Below, one piece after another: positions 1 to 5,347 of a DNA stretch of 9,370 bases. Position numbers and translations under genes: made by a program. Numbering within the stretch: position 1 is the stretch's first letter; every line of letters begins with the position of its first letter. The notes below the pieces were generated by a model. It was not told where the DNA came from, did not search any database, and was given only the letters and a program-made list of their open reading frames with translations. Source of the DNA: Thermoanaerobacteraceae bacterium (GTDB taxonomy: Bacteria > Bacillota > Desulfotomaculia > Desulfotomaculales > Ammonificaceae). Location of the stretch: assembly GCA_030016455.1 (NCBI GenBank), contig JASEJH010000036.1:1-9370 (forward strand), read 5' to 3'.

Positions 1-377
1 ATAGCAAACCACACCAGCGGACGGCATGAAAGGCCGCCGCTGAATTCAGATGTTGTATGGCATACAAAGTAAGGAAGGGTCAAAGCAAAACCTTCAGAAT
101 TGGTATTTAAAGAGGCATGCTCAAAATTAGAATGCCTGTTGTATTCCTTCCCGAAGCCGGATAAAAAATGCTGGAATCATTCCGGCGGACAAATTTCATT
201 CGCCGCTGAGTTCCGTCGTTTTGGGTGCAATTGATTAATTGTGGCTCTGATCATTGTTAGCGCACGCGACTATGGCAGCACCCCTCAGAGTACTCTCGAA
301 GAAGCACGTGAAGTTGCGGTTCCGGTGCAGTCGCCGGGCCGTTTCAACTTTCACCCTGAAAGCTCACTGTTACCAAA
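1..377. other. Leader/intergenic region without a supported gene
   Basis: I see no convincing intact gene here. An open frame starting with GTG at 241 runs through to the sulfite reductase start, but its translation has no recognisable domain, is rich in Cys/Arg/Ser near the end and changes character along its length, so I treat it as non-coding. The stretch contains a 15-base perfect palindrome at 53-67, a short GGCAT/ATGCC inverted pair near 113-136 and CAATT/AATTG arms at 228-241. I compared it by memory with common riboswitch cores (cobalamin, TPP, SAM, FMN, glycine, Moco, fluoride) and found no match. It may be decayed coding sequence plus the promoter region of the sulfite reductase gene. 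Confidence 0.5.
53..67. promoter_or_regulatory. 15-base perfect palindrome, candidate operator
   Basis: TTGTATGGCATACAA reads as two 7-base arms around a single central G. Odd-spaced palindromes of this size are typical of dimeric repressors, and TTGTAT/ATACAA arms resemble sites of GntR-type (FCD) regulators. That family link is only a resemblance. No regulator gene lies in the window next to it, and the target could be a gene left of the window or the leader of the sulfite reductase gene. Confidence 0.3.
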
Positions 378-482
378 GAGGCTATCCTCGATAGCAGGCC
401 GTCAAGCGCGCGGTTGCGGCGGGGATAGCCGTATCTGCCACCTCGGCCATTGGGCTCACTCTGAGCCGGGTTTCCGTTTTTT
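378..482 (+). pseudogene. Possible decayed LysR-type regulator fragment (effector-domain end)
   Basis: Two adjacent frames together look like the conserved C-terminal core of a LysR effector-binding domain. The frame from 378 reads KEAILDS and stops making sense at about 396. The frame from 398 then reads AVKRAVAAG, followed by I-A-V-S, A-T-S-A-I-G-L-T-L and S-R-V-S-V-F before a TGA at 482. LysR proteins of the CbbR/CysB kind carry a motif of the form DSxEAIKxAVxAGLGxSxLSxxTIGLEL at this place. No helix-turn-helix part is visible upstream, and a stop sits just before the fragment, so if real it is a relic. The match is short and recalled from memory, so it could be chance. Confidence 0.3.
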
Positions 483-647
483 GAAAGGGACAAACAACCT
501 CATTAAGGTAATGGAGTTCTATAAAGATGCGGTACGGAGAAGCTCCGGGCGGTGGCCCTGCCGCGGGAATGACTGTATGAAATCAGTTCGAGCAAATAAA
601 CAGGAAAAAGCCGTGCCGGGACGAATAATGTTTTGCAAGTGTTGTAC
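483..647. other. Leader just upstream of the sulfite reductase gene
   Basis: No gene is supported here. The stretch can form several small hairpins, for example CGGAG-AAG-CTCCG around 535-547 and ACTG/CAGT arms near 572-587, so the transcript leader may be structured. No good -35/-10 pair could be picked: TATAAA at 520-525 has no acceptable -35 hexamer at 16-18 bases. Confidence 0.3.
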
Positions 648-1345
648 AAGGAGGAAGAGTAATGATAAAGCACGATAATCAAGTGCCGCGGGGTGCTTTC
701 CTGCAGCGGGACCGGGAAACTTACGCCGTTGTCCCGCGGTTTGCTCCCGCCGGAGTCCTGGATGCGGCGACCCTGCGGCGGCTGACCGACGTGGTGGAAA
801 AGTACCGGATCCCGGCGGTCAAACTCACCGGGGCACAGCGGGTCGCCCTGGTAGGGCTGAAACCGGAGGACGTCGAACCGGTCTTGGCCGAATTAGGGGT
901 AGAGCCGGCGCCCGCGGTGGGGTTGTGCGTCCACTACGTGAAGGCCTGTCCCGGGACGACCTTCTGCTGCTTCGGGCAGCAGGATGCGTTGGGTCTGGGA
1001 GCGCGTCTGGACGAACTGCTCGTTGGTTATGGAGACCTGGCGCACAAGTTCAAAGTCGGGATTTCCGGCTGTGTCTTCAACTGCTGCGAATCCTGGCTCA
1101 GGGATTTCGGTGCTTTCGGCAAGCCGGAGGGGTGGACGGTGGTGATCGGGGGTTTGGGGAGCGGCCGCCCGCGAATCGGCAACGAGGTTGCCCGGGAGGT
1201 GGATGACGCCGGAGTGATGACGCTGGCCCAGAAGACACTTGAACTCTACCAGGAGCTGGGGCGAAAGGGCGAGCGGTTGGGGCGCACGATCGACCGCGTA
1301 GGAAAGGATATTTTTATCGCCCGGCTGCTCGGCAACTTGGCGTAA
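648..1345 (+). CDS. Small assimilatory-type siroheme sulfite (nitrite) reductase, 227 aa
   Basis: The protein-coding part runs from ATG at 662; bases 648-654 are a textbook ribosome site (AAGGAGG, seven bases before the ATG), which fixes the start. The N-terminal third (about residues 8-80) fits the ferredoxin-like half domain of nitrite/sulfite reductases, with the KLTGAQR segment at 54-60. The rest is the siroheme/4Fe-4S domain. The cluster ligands are visible: C96-x5-C102 and C137-x3-C141 in a GISGCVFNCC context, the last cysteine being the one that in this family bridges cluster and siroheme. The single-half, ~220-residue build matches the low-molecular-weight assimilatory-type sulfite reductase known from Desulfovibrio vulgaris and related anaerobe proteins, rather than the two-half CysI/NirA enzymes or dissimilatory DsrAB. 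The expected role is cytoplasmic six-electron reduction of sulfite (or nitrite) using a small electron carrier. Two extra cysteines, C103 and C142, lie beside ligands. No siroheme or electron-donor gene is adjacent. The physiological substrate cannot be told from sequence. Confidence 0.88.
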
Positions 1346-1381
1346 AGGCGACAGTTGGTGTTTGGAGCAGGAAGGCACTTA

Positions 1382-1621
1382 ATGGCGATTAACGCGAACG
1401 TTTTGAACAGGATACCCGGTTTCCTGCTCTGGCGCTGGTCATGCGAGGGGGGTTACCGGGAGTTCTTGACCATGACGGTTCCCCTCATCCTGGCCACCGG
1501 GATGTGGTCGGTCCAGCACTTCATTGAGCGCATGTTCCTGGGAGCGTTACCCGGAAACCCGGGGATTATAAACCGGGAAACGTTGGAAGGTTGGCGTGGT
1601 AGTGGTTGCCGGATGTCTTAA
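1382..1621 (+). pseudogene. Truncated MATE-family efflux transporter (N-terminal remnant)
   Basis: An ATG at 1382 with AGGAAGG at 1369-1375 (six bases spacing) starts an open frame that begins like a MATE multidrug/cation exporter: a basic start, then GGYREFL and the first helix (VPLILATGMWSVQHF) ending in ERMFL. This is where MATE proteins normally continue for roughly 400 more residues through eleven further helices. From about 1540 the resemblance stops; the frame continues for some 27 unrelated residues to a TAA at 1619-1621. The gene is therefore the 5' end of a MATE gene joined to other sequence by deletion or rearrangement. It follows the sulfite reductase gene by 36 bases and was probably cotranscribed with it. 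Its stop overlaps, tail to tail, the stop of the acetyltransferase gene. The product, if made, could not transport anything. Confidence 0.72.
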
Positions 1622-2388
1622 CGCTGGGTGGCGACAACCCAGGTGCCGGTTTCTTCAAAACCGATGTTTCGGTACATCCTGGTCAGCAGCGGGTCGCCCG
1701 CTTCGTAGAAAAGATAAACTTCTTTCTGCCTTGCCGCAAGGTCCCGGCACAGGTTGACGGTGCAATCTCGTGCGAAACCCCTGTTCCGGTGGACTTCGTC
1801 GGTAAAAATCCCACCGATCATTGCCATTTCGGGCATTTCCGTGGTGGTGAGGGCGCAGGAGACGGCGTCGTTGCCTTGTTTTGCAAAGTAGACGGTACCG
1901 GAGGCCAGGATGGACGGCAGTCTGGTTTCGTGGTTGGCAAGGATGTTGCTCTTTTTATACAGGTATAGCAGCACGGGCAAATCCGCCGGCGACGCCTTTC
2001 TGCTATAAGGGTTTTTGAGGGGAGGAAGGTGTGCCGGGTTCAGCTTGCAGAACGAGTAAAACTTCTGTTTTCGCGCGGGGCCGCGGACCACGCCCAGCAG
2101 TTTGAGGGTCAGGTCGCTTCTTCCCAAAACGTGAACGCTTTCCACCGGGGGTATCTGGTCGGCGATTGCGTCTATCAGGCGGACATTGCCAGTCGAGATA
2201 CAGCAGTGGGTGGGGGAAATCAAAAGCGCCAGGGCGACGGCGTCGTTTTCCCGCGCGGCCAGCACGACGGCCTCCGCATCCGGCCGGGAAAGCTCGTCCA
2301 GGTAATTAAAGAAGTATAAGTTGTTGGCGTAGTCGCGCTTCAGGAAATCCACGAGTTCTTCGGTTTTCTGGCTTCGCGTAAGTATCAT
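1618..2388 (-). CDS. GNAT-family N-acetyltransferase, 256 aa
   Basis: This is an acetyl-CoA-dependent N-acetyltransferase of the GNAT fold, substrate unknown. The C-terminal half carries the recognisable core: a strand ending MAMIGGIFTDE (188-198), the pyrophosphate-binding loop R201-N-R-G-F-A206 (the Q/RxxGxG/A motif), the following helix, and the terminal LLTRMYRNIGFEE segment (234-246) found at the end of many GNATs. The N-terminal half (residues 1-120) is a second, more divergent domain with an NNLYFFNYL segment, as in two-domain GNATs whose N-terminal half is a degenerate copy. I chose ATG at 2388 because AGGAGG lies at 2400-2395, six bases upstream. An upstream in-frame ATG at 2430 has no such site. 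The gene is intact, while its neighbours on both sides are broken. No terminator is obvious after its TAA. Confidence 0.85.
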   Translation of the reverse strand: MILTRSQKTEELVDFLKRDYANNLYFFNYLDELSRPDAEAVVLAARENDAVALALLISPTHCCISTGNVRLIDAIADQIPPVESVHVLGRSDLTLKLLGVVRGPARKQKFYSFCKLNPAHLPPLKNPYSRKASPADLPVLLYLYKKSNILANHETRLPSILASGTVYFAKQGNDAVSCALTTTEMPEMAMIGGIFTDEVHRNRGFARDCTVNLCRDLAARQKEVYLFYEAGDPLLTRMYRNIGFEETGTWVVATQR

Positions 2389-2394
2389 CTTTAG

Positions 2395-2400
2395 CCTCCT
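2395..2400 (-). promoter_or_regulatory. Ribosome binding site of the acetyltransferase gene
   Basis: AGGAGG on the minus strand, six bases before the ATG at 2388. It decides the start: the longer reading beginning at 2430 has no comparable site. Confidence 0.8.
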
Positions 2401-2517
2401 GACGGTTTTCCCGCGTACTTCCGTGAACAATTCCTTACCACTGCGGGCCTATAGTTCGCGGCAGCGCTCTCTTTACGTCCTGTACCGACGAGTTACCAAG
2501 AGTAGTAGCCGCCAACC

Positions 2518-2740
2518 TTATTTTTCCGTGCCTTTTCCGCCGAAACCTTCACCGAACTTGTCGGCGTGCAGTTCGCCGCCGGTGGCCCAGTTCTCCCGGT
2601 CGAACTCTTCGATGAGCACCGAAACCCATTCCGGTTTGACATCCAGGGTAAGATACTACAGCCTCCGTCGCGGCTTTGACCAGCGCTCTTTTTAATTCAA
2701 TCGAGCGGCCTTTCGCCAGTTTTACAGTAATAATCGGCAT
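2518..2740 (-). pseudogene. 4-oxalocrotonate tautomerase family gene, broken by one extra base
   Basis: Read from ATG at 2740, the frame begins MPIITVKLAKGRSIELK, with the catalytic Pro1 (after Met removal) and Arg11 of the 4-oxalocrotonate tautomerase family, and continues to about residue 30 (ATEAVVS). At 2650-2651 one extra A/T pair throws the frame out. The plus-one frame then gives the expected rest of the family: LDVKPEWVSVLIEEF, the WATGGEL turn, and a Gly-rich tail ending KGTEK at TAA 2520-2518. The 223-base span is exactly 74 codons plus one base, so removing a single T restores a 73-residue tautomerase. As written, the frame instead runs on to a stop at 2549 with an Arg-rich nonsense tail. 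The ribosome site AAGGAG (2754-2749) and promoter are intact, which suggests either a recent mutation or a sequencing error. Members enolise/ketonise unsaturated 2-oxo acids as oligomers. The real substrate here is unknown. Confidence 0.82.
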
Positions 2741-2776
2741 TTGGCATGCTCCTTTTCCGTATGCTTTTGTACACGC

Positions 2777-2812
2777 ATTATACCACGTTTTGCCGGGACT
2801 TGAGGGTATCAC
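2777..2812 (-). promoter_or_regulatory. Extended -10 promoter of the tautomerase gene
   Basis: On the minus strand TGGTATAAT gives a perfect -10 hexamer (2782-2777) with the TG extension two bases upstream. The -35 region is weak (CTCAAG-like at 17 bases), which extended -10 promoters tolerate. Transcription would begin near 2770, giving a leader of about 30 bases before the ATG at 2740 with its AAGGAG site. Confidence 0.6.
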
Positions 2813-2911
2813 CTCGCGCACTATCGCCGACAAACTTTGGCAGGAAAACTGGCGAGGATTGGCGAAATTACCAAAAAGATGGGTTTGATGGGCAGGGTTA
2901 GGCAAGGATAA
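2804..2911 (+). pseudogene. Possible orphan 3' coding tail of unknown gene
   Basis: After an in-frame TGA (2801-2803), the frame reads, among other residues, RRQTLAGKLARIGEI, followed by T-K-K-M-G-L and V-R-Q-G, up to TAA at 2909-2911. The composition (basic, helical, no nonsense runs) looks more like a real protein C-terminus than the surrounding shadow frames, and it lies directly left of the IS-type inverted repeat. I do not recognise the family. There is no start codon with ribosome site, so at most this is a relic cut off by rearrangement. It may also be chance. Confidence 0.2.
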
Positions 2912-2929
2912 CTCAACCTGATGCAGAAG

Positions 2930-2944
2930 GGGGGTCTGACCCCC
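2930..2944. repeat. GGGGGTCTGACCCCC inverted repeat, probable transposon end
   Basis: This is a perfect 7+1+7 palindrome. TGACCCCC-type ends are common at the termini of IS3-related elements, and the start of an IS3-type orfA follows 62 bases downstream, so this is most simply the left end of that element. It could instead act as a small hairpin, but no T-run follows. Confidence 0.4.
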
Positions 2945-3041
2945 ATAGAAGACTCGACAAACGGCATGGTAGAATGGGAGCGAGCAAACGAGGAGGAAAA
3001 CAACCATGCCGAAACGCCACTGGACAGCCCGAAACTGTTAG
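2935..3041 (+). mobile_element. IS3-type element, left fragment with start of orfA
   Basis: A strong ribosome site (AGGAGG about 2991-2996) precedes ATG at 3006, which reads MPKRHWTARNC and then TAG at 3039-3041. MPKRxWTA is the way orfA (the helix-turn-helix subunit) starts in several IS3-type transposases, normally continuing with EKxxIVLEGL and about 80 more residues. Here only about eight residues are left before the sequence turns into unrelated AT-rich DNA. Together with the integrase fragment at 3294-3401 this indicates one element that has been disrupted internally. It cannot move by itself. Confidence 0.5.
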
Positions 3042-3091
3042 GTGGCATTTTGCTTGGTGGATTTATGGATAGAGGTGAAAGAAAAAAATGA
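3035..3091 (+). pseudogene. Possible partial relative of the small membrane gene
   Basis: The frame ending in TGA at 3089-3091 reads LLGGILLGGFMDRGERKK. The bases around 3051-3072 (GCTTGGTGG, ATTTATGG, ATAGA) resemble those at 3137-3162 (ACTTGGTGG, TTTATTTATGG, TAGA), where the next small gene encodes LLGGFIYG. This may be the tail of a duplicated, truncated copy, coupled to the next gene by an ATGA overlap. It is short and could be coincidence. Confidence 0.2.
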
Positions 3092-3244
3092 ATCTTAAAC
3101 CAATCAAGACAATGATTTTAGGAGTTATGATAATGCTACTTGGTGGCTTTATTTATGGTAGATCAATCAAGTAACTTGGGAGGTATTGAATTCTTCATCG
3201 TTTTGATAGGACTGATAATCGGGATTGTTGGTTTTAAAAATTAA
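3088..3244 (+). pseudogene. Small two-helix membrane protein gene, split by a one-base frameshift
   Basis: ATG at 3088, preceded by GAGGTGA at 3072-3078, begins MNLKPIKTMILGVMIMLLGG and reaches a stop at 3172-3174 after 28 residues. One base further in frame, from 3158, the reading continues VDQSSNLGGIEFF, then [15 protein letters not shown] and TAA at 3242-3244. The whole span is 157 bases, that is 52 codons plus one, so removing one G near 3156-3158 restores a 51-residue protein. That protein has a basic start, a first helix (about 8-21), a short polar outside loop and a second helix (about 31-48), a build common among uncharacterised Firmicutes membrane peptides. The segment is clearly more AT-rich than everything around it, so it looks foreign. 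Function unknown. Confidence 0.55.
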
Positions 3245-3293
3245 ATCGACGTTCCTTCGCTATACTGAAGATCTCTATGGAGATTATAAAATA

Positions 3294-3401
3294 GATCGGC
3301 TGTGGGTCGCCGACATAACACAGCATGCCACCGGCGAAGGCTGGCTCTACTTCGCCACTGTGATCGATGCCTTCTCTCGAAAGGTTGTGGGCTGGAGCAT
3401 G
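3294..3401 (+). mobile_element. IS3-type transposase orfB, integrase-core fragment
   Basis: The frame reads [19 protein letters not shown], then an [17 protein letters not shown] stretch, the classic beginning of the rve (DDE) integrase core of IS3-family OrfB. The first catalytic aspartate is in ADIT (codon 3312-3314). The second aspartate (HSDxG region) and the glutamate are absent because the sequence changes after GWSM at about 3402, only 20 bases before the end of the ABC permease gene. About 36 of roughly 280 residues are left, so the fragment is inactive. Confidence 0.78.
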
Positions 3402-3421
3402 GGAGGGTACCACTCCAGGAT

Positions 3422-4426
3422 TCAATCTTTTTTGGGAGGCGGTTCTTTTGTGCCCCGAAGGAGTTGCCACTTCCGCCAGGGAGGCAGGGGGTTAACGGCC
3501 AAGGCGGCGGTAAAAAGAGAGATTAGGGTTAAAAGGCTTTGGTATACCGTGAACCTGGCCCAGGCCGGCCAGCCCGGTTTCAGCGTGGCCGGCGTGCCGA
3601 AGGGGGACTCCTCGTAGTAAACGCCCGCCGCTCCGGCTGCCAGGTGGCGTGAGATGTTTATTAGCTCGCCCGCAATAGGAACCGGCACGCCGTTTTGGGG
3701 TAAAATGTCGGGTAGAGCGCTCAATGGGCTGAGGTAGATATACCAGGCGCGTTCTTTCCCCGGCGGAGGCGGCGGTACCGGTCCCGGCTGTCTCTGGCTC
3801 GCAGCCACAATTCCGGCGATGATTAAGGTGCCGAAGATAAGGGCGAAGACCGTGACCAGCGAGAAGATGATCGCCGCCTGGCTGCGTTTCAGGACGGCGG
3901 AATAAGCTAATCCTACTGCACCGTAACCCAGGCCGGCGAAGAGAGATAGCAGCAGCGCTTTGCCCAGCGTTACCAGGGGCACGCCGCCAAAGAGGTAAAC
4001 CACGGCTAACAAGGGTAGTGCGGCCACTACCAGGAGGAGCAGGTATACCACCGAGGAAAGCCATTTGCCTAAAATAATGCCCGCCGGTGAGGCAGCGGTA
4101 ACTAAGAGTAAGTCATAAGTCCGCCGTTCCCGCTCACCGCTGATGGCGGTAGCCGCCACTGCCGCGGCGATAAAAGCCAGCAGCAGCACCAGCCCACAGG
4201 CAAAGAGCCCGTAAAGCAGGAGACCGGTTTGCAGGAAAAATTGGCTTACCTGCCGGTTCAGCCACAAAAAGGTGAGGATCCCGCCGCTCAACAGCGCCAG
4301 GTAAATCGAGAGCAGCAGCGGAAAGCGCCAACTGCGGCTCCGTCCCCGAATCTCTTTTCCGAGCAAAGGCAAGAGGCCGTCAGCCAATCCCTCCCGGAAA
4401 TTTTTCCAGCTTTCAGAAAGCACCAT
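3422..4426 (-). CDS. ABC-2 type transporter permease, 334 aa
   Basis: This is the membrane subunit of an ABC-2 exporter, last gene of the three-gene operon. Six hydrophobic segments can be placed (about 35-56, 67-93, 119-147, 154-178, 183-208, 293-311). Between the second and third lies the family signature [17 protein letters not shown] (94-110), followed by [11 protein letters not shown] long outside loop between segments five and six (about 210-290) holds a polyproline run (PVPPPPPG, 216-223) and is the most distinctive part. The ATG at 4426 follows directly on the stop codon of the ATPase gene (TAAATG), and its ribosome site GAGGTGA lies inside that gene's end, so the two are translationally coupled. 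The gene ends close to the IS3 scrap but its basic, proline-rich tail looks complete. The transported substrate is unknown. Confidence 0.87.
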   Translation of the reverse strand: MVLSESWKNFREGLADGLLPLLGKEIRGRSRSWRFPLLLSIYLALLSGGILTFLWLNRQVSQFFLQTGLLLYGLFACGLVLLLAFIAAAVAATAISGERERRTYDLLLVTAASPAGIILGKWLSSVVYLLLLVVAALPLLAVVYLFGGVPLVTLGKALLLSLFAGLGYGAVGLAYSAVLKRSQAAIIFSLVTVFALIFGTLIIAGIVAASQRQPGPVPPPPPGKERAWYIYLSPLSALPDILPQNGVPVPIAGELINISRHLAAGAAGVYYEESPFGTPATLKPGWPAWARFTVYQSLLTLISLFTAALAVNPLPPWRKWQLLRGTKEPPPKKD

Positions 4427-5347
4427 TTATTTCACCTCGCTGGCGATTTGGACAAAAGCGTCTTCGAGGGTTTGCTCCGTCCGGGCAAAGTGGGTTACCG
4501 CTGCTCCTGCCTGCACGAGTTCCTTCAACAGCGCGGCTGCTTCGGCTTCGCCACCGGCCAGACGGAGTTCTATTTGCTCATCCGTCAGCTTCACCACTTC
4601 GGCGTTGGGCCAGGCTTCGATTACTTTCCGGGCAGGGACCTTTTTGCCGGCGACCCGGAGGACGATCTGCTGCACCTGTGCGGCGGCGATCATCTGGGTG
4701 ATGGGGCCTTCGTAAACCATCCGGCCGCCGGTTATCATCCCGACGTAGTTGCAGAAGTCGGCGAGTTCCGGGAGGATGTGGCTGCTGATGACGATGGTTT
4801 TCCCGGTGCGCCCCAGTTCTTGCAGAATCTTCCGCATCTCGACCCGTGCCAGGGGATCAAGCCCGCTGGCCGGTTCGTCAAGGAGCAGCACGGGGGGATC
4901 GTGCACCAGGGCGCGCGCTAAGCACAGACGCTGCTGCATCCCCCGGGAGAGGGTATCCACGAAATCCTCGCGTTTTTCGCCCAGTCCCACTAATTCAAGG
5001 AGGTTGTCGCGCCGCCGGGCCGCTTCTGGACCGCGGATGCCGTAGGCTGCGGCATAGAAAAGAAGATACTCGCCCACCCGCAGGTCGTCGTAAACGCCGA
5101 AGAAATCGGGCATATAACCGATGATTTCCCGCACCGCCCGGGGCCTTTTCACCGCATCGCAGCCTGCCACCTCGACTGTGCCCCCGTCGGGTGGCAGCAA
5201 GGCGGCTGAGATGCGCAGGGTGGTGGTCTTGCCGGCGCCGTTTTGCCCGACAAAGGCGTAAATTGTGCCCGCCGGGACCGTCATATCAAGGTCCCGCAAA
5301 GCCGTCACGTGCCTAAATTTCTTAATTAGGCCCTTTATTCTGATCAT
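4427..5347 (-). CDS. ABC transporter ATP-binding protein, 306 aa
   Basis: This is the nucleotide-binding subunit that powers the adjacent ABC-2 permease. Walker A is G34-Q-N-G-A-G-K40-T-T, the ABC signature LSRGMQQR is at 133-140, Walker B VLLLDEP at 153-159 with catalytic E158, the D-loop SGLDP follows, and the switch histidine is H190 (ISSHIL). The Q-loop position reads YMPDFFGVYDDL (78-89), with Asp81 where most ABC ATPases have Gln. This variant recurs in a subgroup of ABC-2 ATPases. Residues after about 220 form the extra C-terminal domain often seen in ABC-2 export ATPases. The ATG overlaps the stop of the upstream large gene (ATGA, 5347-5344), with a GGGGGTGG-type ribosome site inside that gene. 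Strict coupling implies fixed stoichiometry with its neighbours. Confidence 0.93.
   Translation of the reverse strand: MIRIKGLIKKFRHVTALRDLDMTVPAGTIYAFVGQNGAGKTTTLRISAALLPPDGGTVEVAGCDAVKRPRAVREIIGYMPDFFGVYDDLRVGEYLLFYAAAYGIRGPEAARRRDNLLELVGLGEKREDFVDTLSRGMQQRLCLARALVHDPPVLLLDEPASGLDPLARVEMRKILQELGRTGKTIVISSHILPELADFCNYVGMITGGRMVYEGPITQMIAAAQVQQIVLRVAGKKVPARKVIEAWPNAEVVKLTDEQIELRLAGGEAEAAALLKELVQAGAAVTHFARTEQTLEDAFVQIASEVK

Noticed and set aside
453..482. GGCTCA-CTC-TGAGCC hairpin followed by a T-run, as a terminator
   Set aside because: The T-run begins nine bases after the stem, too far for a normal intrinsic terminator, and there is no intact gene to end here.
241..660. Riboswitch or structured RNA before the sulfite reductase gene
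   Set aside because: None of the common riboswitch cores could be recognised; only small local hairpins are visible. A covariance-model scan would settle it.
241..678. 145-codon open frame on the + strand before the sulfite reductase gene
   Set aside because: Starts with GTG without a ribosome site, shows no domain, overlaps the well-supported ATG at 662 and changes composition along its length.
893..1378. 161-codon minus-strand frame over the sulfite reductase gene
   Set aside because: Shadow of a GC-rich gene with certain cysteine motifs on the other strand; no ribosome site or domain.
2645..2656. Programmed frameshift in the tautomerase gene
   Set aside because: No slippery heptamer, and no known tautomerase uses frameshifting; a simple insertion explains the data.
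2930..2944. GGGGGTCTGACCCCC as a REP/RAYT element
   Set aside because: No Y1 transposase is nearby and the following orfA start fits an IS3-type element better.
4229..4921. 230-codon + strand frame across the permease and ATPase genes
   Set aside because: Lies opposite two genes with clear ABC motifs and itself shows no family features.
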